A DNA stretch of 64,000 nt from UBA1794 sp031552405 (GTDB lineage Bacteria; Bacteroidota; Bacteroidia; Bacteroidales; Bacteroidaceae): assembly GCA_031552405.1 (NCBI GenBank), contig JAVBMN010000023.1, positions 62,001-126,000 of the forward strand. The letters run 5' to 3'. Positions 1 through 8,765 of the stretch are shown here, in pieces. Under the pieces are notes generated by a model. That model was not told the origin of the DNA, searched no databases, and saw only the letters and a program-made list of their open reading frames with translations. The position numbers and the translations under genes are program-made. Numbering within the stretch: the first letter of the stretch is position 1; each line of letters starts with the position of its first letter.

Positions 1-88
1 AACTCATGCGCATCAGCCGAAAAGCTGGCAAGCACCAGTTTTCCAACTGACGCGCACGAGTTTCAGAGACTGCAAACCTACGAGAAAA
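1..88. repeat. 22-bp-period palindromic array A (4 units, cut by window edge)
   Basis: Four consecutive 22-bp units start at 1, 23, 45 and 67. Each is a degenerate version of an 18-bp palindrome (consensus AACTSGTGSGCACSAGTT) followed by about 4 variable bases; unit 3 (45-66) fits best. A fifth, much weaker unit may follow at 89-110. The array probably continues to the left of the window. It belongs to the same family as the arrays at 19774-19861 and 47837-47990. No protein-coding role is apparent. Confidence 0.7.
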
Positions 89-119
89 AGTAGAATTCCT
101 TCTCTCTCCCAAGAGTGTG

Positions 120-430
120 TGGTTTTACTATTCACACCCTTCATACCTCTTGAAAGCCTTACCCACAAGCGCTTTGCGGGTGAAGGGCGGGGATGAACCC
201 CGTGAAGGACACCCTTCACAGATGCAGGTCTACCCTCTCGTTTCAATCCACCAAAACATACAGCACCCTAACAAGCCTCCTTTTCTCTTTCCCGTGTGAA
301 GGATGGGTGAAGGGCACCCTTCACCCACAAACGCCTGACAGCAAGCATTATACAAAACCTCCGTGAAGGGCATGATTCACATTTAAAACGCTATATAACA
401 GGCCATTGCAGCACACGTGAAGGGCAATAG
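120..430. repeat. GTGAAGG inverted-repeat block
   Basis: The heptamer GTGAAGG occurs six times on the + strand (about 180, 202, 296, 308, 363 and 418), and several copies face an inverted CCTTCAC. The clearest is a perfect 10-bp inverted repeat at 305-314/317-326 (GGGTGAAGGG with a 2-bp centre). No convincing ORF is present. Part of the block (about 139-185) resembles 47633-47675, which lies next to array C, so the two intergenic regions share more than the 22-bp arrays. The remaining stretch, 430-750, is A-rich and I see nothing in it. Confidence 0.6.
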
Positions 431-751
431 ACTTTTTCTTACTGAACAGAGGAAAAACACCCCTTACCATCATCAGTCAGCAAAAACAAGAGATCAAAAA
501 CAGAAAGCAACAATCCGCCTAACACCGTACACCAAATTTGTCGAAATATTTCACCCCATAAACAACGTCCCCTCTCTTACCCTTCGACCTAAACAAACAC
601 AACCAATCCAAGCATCAACAAATAAAAAAAAGACAGAGATCAAAAACACGCGAACCATTGAAAACAAGCATATTAAACAAGAATCCCCAACCACAAAAAG
701 AGACCAGATATTCTTTTTTTTTCGTACGCGCAAAAAAAACAAGAAATAAGC

Positions 752-781
752 GTGGGGGATTGTGGGGAATTGTGTAACTTT
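752..781 (+). promoter_or_regulatory. Probable MraZ box (10-bp direct repeats) at the mraZ promoter
   Basis: Two near-perfect 10-bp direct repeats, GTGGGGGATT (752-761) and GTGGGGAATT (762-771), are followed by a degenerate third copy starting GTGTAA (772). TGGGG boxes separated by 5 bp match the TGGG-N5-TGGG type of site described for MraZ in other bacteria. The repeats cover the place where the -33 contact of the promoter would fall, so autoregulation by repression is a reasonable inference. Confidence 0.6.
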
Positions 782-782
782 G
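775..782 (+). promoter_or_regulatory. Bacteroidetes -7 box of the dcw cluster (TAACTTTG)
   Basis: TAACTTTG matches the Bacteroides -7 consensus TAnnTTTG and lies 27 bp before the ATG at 810. No good -33 TTTG is visible; that position is occupied by the TGGGG repeats. The box lies downstream of the in-frame ATG at 762, which argues that mraZ starts at 810. Confidence 0.65.
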
Positions 783-809
783 CCTCTTCAATCTATACAA
801 AGCAGCTCA

Positions 810-1277
810 ATGAATCCCTTCATAGGAAATATCGAGGCTCGGATGGATGCAAAAGGTCGTGTATTTGTACCCTCTTCTTTCCGAAAAATCCTTCAACAAG
901 AAGGAGACAGATTCATTCTGCGCAACGACATCTACCAGCCATGCCTGATATTATATCCCGAGTCGGAATGGCGAAGGGAAATAGAAACCCTTACCTCAAG
1001 GCTCAATCTCTTCAGCGCTAAAGACAAAATGCTTTTCCGCGCATTCGTAGCAGAGGCCGAAACCATTACACTCGATGCCAACGGACGCATCCTGATCCCT
1101 CGCCGGCTCTTACAGGCTGCAACCATCGAAGAAGGGGTTCGTTTTATAGGCATGGGTCAGACAATCGAGCTTTGGAACGCCGAAAATACTCAAAAGCCAT
1201 TCTTAAGTCCTGCAGAGATGATGCATCAAATGGAAGAAATCTTGGGAAACAACAGAAAGGAGGAGAACCACCAATGA
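810..1277 (+). CDS. mraZ: Transcriptional regulator MraZ
   Basis: This is a 155-residue DNA-binding protein of the MraZ family, first gene of the division and cell-wall cluster. It contains two SpoVT/AbrB-like halves, each with the D-x-x-GR signature: MDAKGR near residue 12 and LDANGR near residue 91. An upstream in-frame ATG at 762 is rejected because the -7 box at 775-782 lies inside that extension. In other bacteria MraZ binds repeats in front of its own gene, and matching TGGGG repeats occur at 752-771. The stop codon overlaps the rsmH start (ATGA at 1274-1277), which suggests translational coupling. Confidence 0.93.
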   Translation: MNPFIGNIEARMDAKGRVFVPSSFRKILQQEGDRFILRNDIYQPCLILYPESEWRREIETLTSRLNLFSAKDKMLFRAFVAEAETITLDANGRILIPRRLLQAATIEEGVRFIGMGQTIELWNAENTQKPFLSPAEMMHQMEEILGNNRKEENHQ

Positions 1278-2188
1278 GCGATACGCCCCTTTATCACATT
1301 CCGGTTATGCTCCGAGAGAGCGTAGACGGCCTGCACATACAGCCCGGAGGTATCTATGTAGACGTAACTTTCGGCGGCGGCGGGCACTCGCGTGAAATCC
1401 TGTCGCGCATCGATTCAAACGGCCGGTTGATAGCCTTTGATCAAGATGAAGATGCAGAAAAGAATGCACTGTCAGATACCCGATTCACCTTTGTCAGAAG
1501 CAATTTTCGTTTTATAAAGAACTTCCTGAGATACCACCACGCATTTCCCGCCGACGGGATACTGGCTGATTTAGGGGTATCATCCCATCACCTCGATGAG
1601 GGGGAACGCGGCTTTTCGTTCCGATTTGCAAAAGGCTCTCCCGACATGCGCATGAACCAAAAAGCAAAGTTAACAGCCGAGCAGGTTCTTAATGAATACA
1701 GTCGCGAAAAACTCACCGAGATATTCCGCCTTTACGGAGAGTTGAAAAACGGATTCAAAATAGCGGATGCAATTGTAAAGGCGCGTGCCACCTCTCCCAT
1801 TCGCTCCATCGAAGAACTTGTCTGTATTGTAACTCCCTTCTTCCCTCGCGACCGCGAAAAGAAAGAACTCACCAAACTATTTCAGGCCCTTCGCATAGAA
1901 GTTAACCAAGAACTGGAAGCCCTGCAAGAGATGTTAGAGGCAACCGCAGAAGCATTACGCCCCGGAGGCAGACTGGTAGTTATCACCTATCATTCGCTAG
2001 AAGACCGACTGGTAAAGAATTTCATGAAAAGCGGAAATGTAGCCGGAGAAATCGTTAAGGACTTCTTTGGCCACGTACAAAGCACTTTCAAAGTAGTGCC
2101 CCCCTCTTTCTCGGCCCCAACCGAAGAAGAGATAGCACGCAACCCACGCTCCCGAAGCGCCAAACTCCGAATTGCCGTAAAGTTATGA
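1274..2188 (+). CDS. rsmH: 16S rRNA (cytosine1402-N4)-methyltransferase RsmH
   Basis: This 304-residue cytoplasmic SAM-dependent methyltransferase modifies C1402 of 16S rRNA. The N-terminal HIPVMLRE and the glycine-rich FGGGGHS segment are the family SAM-binding region, and GILADLGVSSHHLD and the C-terminal NPRSRSAKLR are family signatures. The start at 1274 follows a strong AAAGGAGG site at 1256-1263 and overlaps the mraZ stop by 4 bp; the longer open frame from 1172 lies inside mraZ and is rejected. Length is normal for the family. The 3' end overlaps ftsL by the same ATGA arrangement. Confidence 0.95.
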   Translation: MSDTPLYHIPVMLRESVDGLHIQPGGIYVDVTFGGGGHSREILSRIDSNGRLIAFDQDEDAEKNALSDTRFTFVRSNFRFIKNFLRYHHAFPADGILADLGVSSHHLDEGERGFSFRFAKGSPDMRMNQKAKLTAEQVLNEYSREKLTEIFRLYGELKNGFKIADAIVKARATSPIRSIEELVCIVTPFFPRDREKKELTKLFQALRIEVNQELEALQEMLEATAEALRPGGRLVVITYHSLEDRLVKNFMKSGNVAGEIVKDFFGHVQSTFKVVPPSFSAPTEEEIARNPRSRSAKLRIAVKL

Positions 2189-2607
2189 AGACAGAAGACA
2201 TTCAATCTCAGCAGCAAGCGGAACCGACCGACCGCGAAAAACAACTCAACCTCATCCTCAAAGGTGAGAACAATGAGCAGAAAGATACCGTAAGCACCAA
2301 TTTTCGCGATTTGGTAAGCGGGGAGATTTTGACATACATCGTCCGCAAAGAATATAAGATGATTGTACTTGTACTAGTATATACAATCTTCTATATTGGC
2401 AACAGGTACACCGTACAACAACAGCTTATTGATATTGACAGACTGGAAAAGAAGCTTACCGATGTAAGATACAACCAGTTGACCCGCTCCTCTGAATTGA
2501 CTGAAATGACGCGGCAAAGCCGTATTGAGGAGTTCATTCGTTCGCATAACAGCGAATTGGAAACAGCAACTTATCCACCTTTTCTCATAAAAAAGACGGA
2601 GGAATAA
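2185..2607 (+). CDS. ftsL: FtsL-like divisome bitopic membrane protein
   Basis: This 140-residue protein has an unusually long hydrophilic N-terminal tail (about 57 residues, rich in charge), one membrane segment at about 58-73 (MIVLVLVYTIFYIG), and a short periplasmic part with coiled-coil character (IDRLEKKLTDVRYNQL). FtsL sequences are poorly conserved. The call rests on this layout and on the position between rsmH and ftsI, where FtsL is expected. In other bacteria FtsL joins FtsB and FtsQ to activate the septal synthase FtsW-FtsI. It overlaps rsmH by 4 bp and lies 4 bp before ftsI. Confidence 0.8.
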   Translation: MKTEDIQSQQQAEPTDREKQLNLILKGENNEQKDTVSTNFRDLVSGEILTYIVRKEYKMIVLVLVYTIFYIGNRYTVQQQLIDIDRLEKKLTDVRYNQLTRSSELTEMTRQSRIEEFIRSHNSELETATYPPFLIKKTEE

Positions 2608-2611
2608 GCAA

Positions 2612-4663
2612 ATGGGAGCAGAAAAGAAGAAAAGCATCATCACCCGTTATAGCGTAGTAACCTACGTTCTTATCATCTTGGGCCTATGTATCATAGGGAA
2701 GGCTGCCTATGTGATGTTTGCCGAACGGTCCTATTGGCAGGAAGTAGCCAACCGTTTTGTTCGTGAAAATAAAGTAGAGTATCCCAAAAGAGGGAATATA
2801 ATCTCTGCCGACGGGAAGCTCATGGCCAGTTCGCTGCCACAATATCAAATCTACATGGATTTTCGCACGGACAGTTATGAACAAGATTCTATCTTAAGCT
2901 CACGCTTAGCGATGGACACTATCTGCAAAGGCCTGCACACAATCATACCCTCAAGAAGTGCCGACTACTTCAAGGGGCAGATTGAGAAAGGACGTAAAAG
3001 CAAAAGCCGCTATTTTGCACTCTGCAAAGAACGCATCTCATACATCCAATTCCAAGAGCTTAAGAAACTACCCCTGTTTCGTATGAGGAAATACTCCAGC
3101 GGCCTCTGTGAAAAAGAAAACACAGAAAGGAAGAAGCCATTCGGTTCGCTCGCAGCCAGCCTGTTAGGTGGAGTATATTCCGACACCACAGGAGGAGCCA
3201 TCAGCGGCCTGGAACATGCATACGACAGCGTCCTTAGCGGAGTAAAGGGGTATTCACACCGTCAAAAAGTGAAGAACAAATACCTGACATTCATTGATAA
3301 AGCTCCGATAAATGGATCCGACTTAATGATAACCATTGATGTAACCATGCAGGATATTGCAGAAAAAGCGCTCGTTGACAAGCTAAAGGAAATAGGAGGC
3401 TACAAAGGCGTCGTGATCCTTATGGAAACCAAGACGGGTGACATCAAGGCAATGGTCAACATGGAACTTCTGGGAGGCAACTATCTGGAGAAACAAAACT
3501 TCTGCATACGCGACCTTATGGAGCCAGGATCCACCTTTAAGACGGCCTCCATGATGGTAGCCCTTGAAAATGGATTTGTCACTGTTAATGACAGCCTTGA
3601 CACAGGTAACGGAGTTCGGGAAATGCACGGAAAGCTAATGAAAGACCATAATTGGCGCCGTGGCGGATATCAATGGCTTACCACTCCGGAGATTATGATG
3701 TACTCCTCAAACGTTGGGATATCCCGTATTATTGACGAGCACCTCTACAAAACTCCTGAGAAATTTGTGGAGGGCCTTGACAAACTAGGCATCAATGCCG
3801 ACCTTAAGCTCCCCTTCAAAAACAGCGCCAAAGCCCGCATACGCATCCCCACCAAACAAAACTGGTGGAAAACCACCCTGGCATGGATGTCTATCGGATA
3901 TGAAACCCAGATTCCACCTATTAATACGGTTGCTTTTTACAATGCAATAGCTAATGGCGGAGTCATGATGAAGCCCCGCTTTGCAAAAGGAGTCATGAGC
4001 GACGGCGTTATGACGGAAGAATATCCGGTTGAAATACTCAAACCGTCAATTTGTTCGGCCCACACCTTGTCCGACATTCAAATGATGTTGCGCAAGGTAG
4101 TCAGCGAAGGACTGGGTAAACCCGCGGGATCTACACAATTCAGCGTATCCGGAAAAACCGGCACCGCGCAAATTGCACAAGGTGCAGGAGGCTACAAAAC
4201 GGGCAGTGTGGATTACCTGCTCAGCTTCTGCGGATACTTCCCCTCAGAGGATCCACAATACACCATGCTTGTATCCGTACAAAAGATGGGATACCCAGCG
4301 TCAGGCGGATTGATGGCCGGTAGTGTTTTTCACAATATCGCCGAGCGCATCTATGCCAAGAATCTGAGCGTCAATCTGGAAAGTGCTATCGACTCGGTAA
4401 AGAGTACAAAAGCGCCTCTACAAAGAAAAACATTGCAAGAAGACAATACAAATCCGCAAATCACCCCCAATGTAGTAGGGATGAACCTAAAAGATGCCAC
4501 CTTTCTTCTTTCGTCAAGGGGCTTAAAGGTACGTTCCACCGGCATAGGGCGCGTATCAGCACAAAGCATCCCCTTTGGAAAACCATCAAAGAAGGGCGAA
4601 ACCATTACATTACAACTCATTGCTGCGAAAGATGCAAAAACAGGAAAGGAGGCACTGCAATGA
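2612..4663 (+). CDS. ftsI: Septal peptidoglycan transpeptidase FtsI (PBP3-like) with C-terminal PASTA domain
   Basis: This 683-residue class B penicillin-binding protein cross-links septal peptidoglycan in the periplasm. It has an N-terminal membrane anchor at about 12-35, a dimerisation/pedestal region, and a transpeptidase domain with all three active-site motifs: Ser307-T-F-Lys310 (catalytic serine), Ser365-S-N, and Lys515-T-G. After about residue 610 there is one PASTA-type domain (TPNVVGMNLKDA...). It overlaps murE by 4 bp. The partner FtsW is encoded at 8766-10103. E. coli FtsI lacks a PASTA tail, but Bacteroidetes versions commonly carry one. Confidence 0.94.
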   Translation: MGAEKKKSIITRYSVVTYVLIILGLCIIGKAAYVMFAERSYWQEVANRFVRENKVEYPKRGNIISADGKLMASSLPQYQIYMDFRTDSYEQDSILSSRLAMDTICKGLHTIIPSRSADYFKGQIEKGRKSKSRYFALCKERISYIQFQELKKLPLFRMRKYSSGLCEKENTERKKPFGSLAASLLGGVYSDTTGGAISGLEHAYDSVLSGVKGYSHRQKVKNKYLTFIDKAPINGSDLMITIDVTMQDIAEKALVDKLKEIGGYKGVVILMETKTGDIKAMVNMELLGGNYLEKQNFCIRDLMEPGSTFKTASMMVALENGFVTVNDSLDTGNGVREMHGKLMKDHNWRRGGYQWLTTPEIMMYSSNVGISRIIDEHLYKTPEKFVEGLDKLGINADLKLPFKNSAKARIRIPTKQNWWKTTLAWMSIGYETQIPPINTVAFYNAIANGGVMMKPRFAKGVMSDGVMTEEYPVEILKPSICSAHTLSDIQMMLRKVVSEGLGKPAGSTQFSVSGKTGTAQIAQGAGGYKTGSVDYLLSFCGYFPSEDPQYTMLVSVQKMGYPASGGLMAGSVFHNIAERIYAKNLSVNLESAIDSVKSTKAPLQRKTLQEDNTNPQITPNVVGMNLKDATFLLSSRGLKVRSTGIGRVSAQSIPFGKPSKKGETITLQLIAAKDAKTGKEALQ

Positions 4664-6117
4664 TACTAAATACAATTATACAAGGTATATCCTTACAACA
4701 GGTAGTGGGCGATCTGTCTATTGATATTCAAGATTTGCATATTGATTCCCGCCAAGTAAGGAGCAACAATCTCTTCATTGCCGTACGAGGCACCCAAGTG
4801 GATGGACACCGCTTTATCTCCACCGCAATAGAGAATGGTGCCACTGCCATATTGTGCGAAGAGCTGCCGGAAACAATCATAAGCGGAGTTACCTACCTCA
4901 TAACCAATTCCACAGAAGCAGCAGCAGGAAAAGTGGCAGCACAGTTTCATGGCAATCCCACCACACGACTGCAGCTGATCGGAGTCACAGGAACCAATGG
5001 TAAAACAACCATCGCTACCCTGCTATACAATCTCTTCCGTTCATTCGGGTATAAAGCAGGGCTGCTTTCCACCGTATGCAATTACATTGACGACCAGATA
5101 GTAGAAGCAACTCACACCACCCCCGATCCCATCAGTCTGAACCGGCTACTTGCCCAGATGGCTGAAGCCGGATGTCAGTATGTGTTCATGGAGGTGAGTT
5201 CGCATTCTATAGCGCAGCACCGGATTAACGGACTGCAATTCAAAGGAGGCATCTTTACGAACCTCACTCGCGATCATTTGGATTATCATAAAACCTTTGA
5301 TAATTACCGGGATGCCAAGAAGGCATTCTTTGACGCATTGCCTGCCGAGTCTTTCGCTCTCACCAATCTGGACGACAAGAACGGATCGGTAATGCTGCAA
5401 AATACGAAAGCACGAAGATATGCGTATTCTTTGCGGACGCTTTGCGACTTTAAAGGAAAGATCCTTGAGAGCCACTTTGACGGTACACTCCTTCAGATCA
5501 ATGATAAAGAAGTAGCCGTACAGTTCATTGGAAAGTTCAATGCATACAACCTGCTTGCGGTATATGGCGCATGTATTCTTTTAGGCAAAGAGCCCGAAGA
5601 AACACTCATAGCCCTCAGCACGATGCATGCAGTAAGTGGCCGGTTTGAAACCCTCAAATCACCGGAAGGATATACAGCAATCGTAGACTATGCACATACC
5701 CCCGATGCACTGGTGAATGTACTGGATACCATTCACGACGTATTACAGGGAAAAGGGAAAGTCATCACTGTAGTTGGTGCCGGTGGCAATCGCGACAAGG
5801 GAAAACGCCCGATCATGGCCTCGGAATCAGTAAAACGAAGCAACCGTGTGATTCTTACCAGCGACAACCCCCGCTCTGAGAATCCCCAAGACATTGTGAA
5901 CGACATGCTGTCCGGCCTCTCTCCCGACGAACGAAAGAGTGTACTCTGCATCATCGACCGAAAAGAAGCTATCCGTACCGCATGTATGATGGCTGAAAAA
6001 GGAGATGTAATACTTGTAGCCGGAAAGGGACATGAGAATTACCAGGAGATAAAAGGCATAAAACATCACTTTGACGACAAGGAGGTCTTACGCGAGATAA
6101 TGAATATTCATCACTAA
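4660..6117 (+). CDS. murE: UDP-MurNAc-tripeptide synthetase MurE (meso-DAP type)
   Basis: This 485-residue cytoplasmic ATP-dependent ligase adds the third residue of the peptidoglycan stem peptide. The Mur ligase P-loop GTNGKTT falls near residues 110-116. The central domain has the conserved THTTPD and SSHS stretches. The C-terminal domain carries Asp402-Asn-Pro-Arg405, the DNPR signature that in this family selects meso-diaminopimelate rather than lysine, so this organism probably has a DAP-type wall. The start at 4660 overlaps the ftsI stop. Length is normal. Confidence 0.95.
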   Translation: MILNTIIQGISLQQVVGDLSIDIQDLHIDSRQVRSNNLFIAVRGTQVDGHRFISTAIENGATAILCEELPETIISGVTYLITNSTEAAAGKVAAQFHGNPTTRLQLIGVTGTNGKTTIATLLYNLFRSFGYKAGLLSTVCNYIDDQIVEATHTTPDPISLNRLLAQMAEAGCQYVFMEVSSHSIAQHRINGLQFKGGIFTNLTRDHLDYHKTFDNYRDAKKAFFDALPAESFALTNLDDKNGSVMLQNTKARRYAYSLRTLCDFKGKILESHFDGTLLQINDKEVAVQFIGKFNAYNLLAVYGACILLGKEPEETLIALSTMHAVSGRFETLKSPEGYTAIVDYAHTPDALVNVLDTIHDVLQGKGKVITVVGAGGNRDKGKRPIMASESVKRSNRVILTSDNPRSENPQDIVNDMLSGLSPDERKSVLCIIDRKEAIRTACMMAEKGDVILVAGKGHENYQEIKGIKHHFDDKEVLREIMNIHH

Positions 6118-6138
6118 TATAATAAGGAGAATAGAGAC

Positions 6139-7410
6139 ATGTTATATTACCTCTTCGATTGGCTTGACCGCATGGATGTTCCCGGCGCAGGAGTATTTGG
6201 ATACACCTCGTTCAGGGCTCTGTCTGTTACTATATTGGCATTGTTGATTTCAACCATATTCGGTAATAAGTTCATCAACGCGCTAAAGAAGAGGCAAATA
6301 TCCGAAACCCAACGTGATGCAGAGATCGACCCCTTCGGAGTGAATAAGGTTGGAGTCCCAAGTATGGGTGGAGTTATCATTATTGTTTCTATCATGATCC
6401 CCTGCCTATTAATGGGTAAATTACACAATACCTATATGATACTGATGCTTTTTACCACCTTATGGTTAGGAGTCTTGGGCTTTGCCGATGACTATATAAA
6501 GATTTTCAGGAAGAAGAAGGACGGATTAAAAGGCAAGTTTAAGGTGGTTGCGCAAGTAGGTCTCGGGCTTATAGTAGGCCTTACCCTCTATTATGTACCC
6601 GACGTGGTGGTACGCGAAAATATTGAGATCCAAAAAGGAGACCAGGTCGTAAATGTAGTTCATGCAAAAAAGAATATAAAATCCACTCAGACCACCATCC
6701 CCTTTTTCAAAGGAAACAACCTAGACTACAGCGATGCGTTCAACTGGCTTGACAAGGAATGGAAGCGCAAGTGCGGATGGATTCTGTTTGTAGTGGTGAC
6801 GATCTTTGTGGTAACAGCTGTTAGCAACGGAGCCAATCTGAACGATGGAATGGACGGGATGGCCGCCGGAAATTCGGCAATTATAGGCTTGACTTTAGGA
6901 ATACTGGCATACGTATCCAGCCACTTAGGATTTGCCAGTTATCTGAACATCATGTATATACCGGGTAGTGAGGAGCTGGTTGTCTTCATTTGTGCGTTTA
7001 TTGGAGCTCTTATTGGATTCTTATGGTATAACTCCTACCCTGCACAAGTTTTTATGGGTGATACCGGCAGCCTGACAATTGGCGGAATCATTGCTGTATT
7101 CGCCATTATCATCCACAAAGAATTGCTCATCCCTATATTATGCGGAGTATTTCTGGTAGAGAACCTGTCGGTAATCATGCAGGTGCAATACTTCAAATGG
7201 GGAAAGAAGCGTGGCAAGAAGCAACGTATCTTCAAACGTACACCTATTCACGACCATTTTCGCACTACAAAAGCGAACATGGACGATGCGTGTACATACC
7301 TTATCACAAAGCCGACCAATGTGTACCACGAATCAAAGATAACTGTCAGATTCTGGATTATCACCATCCTGTTGGCAGCGATTACAATTATTACGTTAAA
7401 GATCAGATAA
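6139..7410 (+). CDS. mraY: Phospho-MurNAc-pentapeptide translocase MraY
   Basis: This 423-residue integral membrane enzyme transfers phospho-MurNAc-pentapeptide to undecaprenyl phosphate, giving lipid I. Family motifs are present: Asp117-Asp118 in FADDYIK, NLNDGMDG at about 233-240, GDTGSL, and the cytosolic HDHF loop near the C-terminus. The protein is about 60 residues longer than E. coli MraY. The surplus is a polar insertion at about 155-210, after the fourth-fifth membrane segments, that contains VRENIEIQKGDQVV. It lies in a translationally packed cluster, 21 bp after murE and 7 bp before murD. Confidence 0.95.
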   Translation: MLYYLFDWLDRMDVPGAGVFGYTSFRALSVTILALLISTIFGNKFINALKKRQISETQRDAEIDPFGVNKVGVPSMGGVIIIVSIMIPCLLMGKLHNTYMILMLFTTLWLGVLGFADDYIKIFRKKKDGLKGKFKVVAQVGLGLIVGLTLYYVPDVVVRENIEIQKGDQVVNVVHAKKNIKSTQTTIPFFKGNNLDYSDAFNWLDKEWKRKCGWILFVVVTIFVVTAVSNGANLNDGMDGMAAGNSAIIGLTLGILAYVSSHLGFASYLNIMYIPGSEELVVFICAFIGALIGFLWYNSYPAQVFMGDTGSLTIGGIIAVFAIIIHKELLIPILCGVFLVENLSVIMQVQYFKWGKKRGKKQRIFKRTPIHDHFRTTKANMDDACTYLITKPTNVYHESKITVRFWIITILLAAITIITLKIR

Positions 7411-7417
7411 TTCAGTT

Positions 7418-8752
7418 ATGGGAGAAAGAATAGTTATATTGGGAGCTGGCGAAAGTGGCGCAGGAGCAGCCATCCTAGCCAAGAGAAAAGGATTCGAGAC
7501 TTTCGTATCCGATATGTCTTCCATTAAAGACAACTACAAAGAGATGCTCTCCAAAGAAGGAATTCTTTGGGAAGAAGGCATGCATACTGAAAGCTTGATC
7601 CTTACTGCAAAAGAAATTATCAAAAGTCCCGGTATACCCGAAGATGCCCCAATGATCCTGAAATGCAAGGAAAAGAACATCCCCATCATTTCAGAGATTG
7701 AATTTGCAAGCAGATACACCACCGCCAAGATGATATGCATCACAGGCAGTAATGGTAAAACCACTACTACCTCATTGATCTACCACATATTCAAGAGTGC
7801 CGGTTACAATGTAGGTTTGGCAGGGAATATCGGGCGCAGCCTGGCTTTACAGGTATCCGAATGCGATTACGAATACTATGTGCTTGAGTTGAGCAGTTTC
7901 CAACTTGACAATATGTACAAGTTTAGAGCCAACATAGCCATTCTCATGAACATTACCCCCGATCATCTGGATCGTTACGACTACTGCATGCAGAATTATG
8001 TGGATTCCAAGATGAGAATCACGCAGAACCAAACATCGGAAGATGCCTTCATCTACTGGAATGACGATCCCATCATAAAGGAAGAGCTCTTAAAACATCT
8101 CTATTCCGCGAAGAAATACCCTTTTTCTACTCACAAGGAGCAAGATTGCATTGCATATGTAGAAAATGGGAAGATTATTTTTACCAACCCTCTTACCTTT
8201 AATATGGAGCAGGAGGAACTGGCATTGACCGGTACCCATAACCTGTTCAATTCAATGGCTGCCGGCATCTCTGCTGAGATAGCCGGAGTCCGGAAGGAGG
8301 ATATCCGAAAAGCACTGAGCACCTTTCAGGGGGTACCCCACCGTATGGAGAAAGTGGCACGGGTACGTGGAGTAGAGTTTATCAATGACTCAAAAGCCAC
8401 CAACGTAAACTCTTGTTGGTATGCTCTGGACAGCGTGAGAAGCAAGGTAATCCTCATCCTCGGAGGAAAAGACAAAGGCAATGATTATTCCGAACTGGAC
8501 AAATTGGTTCAGCAGAAAGTAAAAGGTATGGTTTTCCTTGGAGTAGACAACCGAAAGCTACATACCCACTTTGACGGGATGGTAAGCCCCATCGCTGACA
8601 GCCAGGCCATGAAAGATGCCATAGAAAAAGCTTTTGCTATGGCAGAACCCGGTGATACGGTATTGCTTTCGCCTTGTTGCGCCAGCTTTGACCTTTTCAG
8701 GAACATGGAAGACCGGGGCGAACAATTTAAAGAGTGTGTCAAAAACCTATAA
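7418..8752 (+). CDS. murD: UDP-MurNAc-L-alanine:D-glutamate ligase MurD
   Basis: This 444-residue cytoplasmic Mur ligase adds D-glutamate to UDP-MurNAc-L-Ala. It has an N-terminal Rossmann-like nucleotide-sugar domain (ILGAGESGAGAA), the ATP-binding GSNGKTTTT near residues 109-117, LELSSFQL and NITPDHLDRYD in the central domain, and the C-terminal NDSKATN and LSPCCASFD motifs typical of MurD. Start and length fit the family. It is 7 bp downstream of mraY and 13 bp upstream of ftsW. Confidence 0.95.
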   Translation: MGERIVILGAGESGAGAAILAKRKGFETFVSDMSSIKDNYKEMLSKEGILWEEGMHTESLILTAKEIIKSPGIPEDAPMILKCKEKNIPIISEIEFASRYTTAKMICITGSNGKTTTTSLIYHIFKSAGYNVGLAGNIGRSLALQVSECDYEYYVLELSSFQLDNMYKFRANIAILMNITPDHLDRYDYCMQNYVDSKMRITQNQTSEDAFIYWNDDPIIKEELLKHLYSAKKYPFSTHKEQDCIAYVENGKIIFTNPLTFNMEQEELALTGTHNLFNSMAAGISAEIAGVRKEDIRKALSTFQGVPHRMEKVARVRGVEFINDSKATNVNSCWYALDSVRSKVILILGGKDKGNDYSELDKLVQQKVKGMVFLGVDNRKLHTHFDGMVSPIADSQAMKDAIEKAFAMAEPGDTVLLSPCCASFDLFRNMEDRGEQFKECVKNL

Positions 8753-8765
8753 ATAAAAAGAGTAT

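Noticed and set aside
417..749. 110-codon open frame in the mraZ leader
   Set aside because: Low-complexity lysine/threonine/glutamine-rich translation from A-rich DNA, no ribosome-binding site and no recognisable domain.
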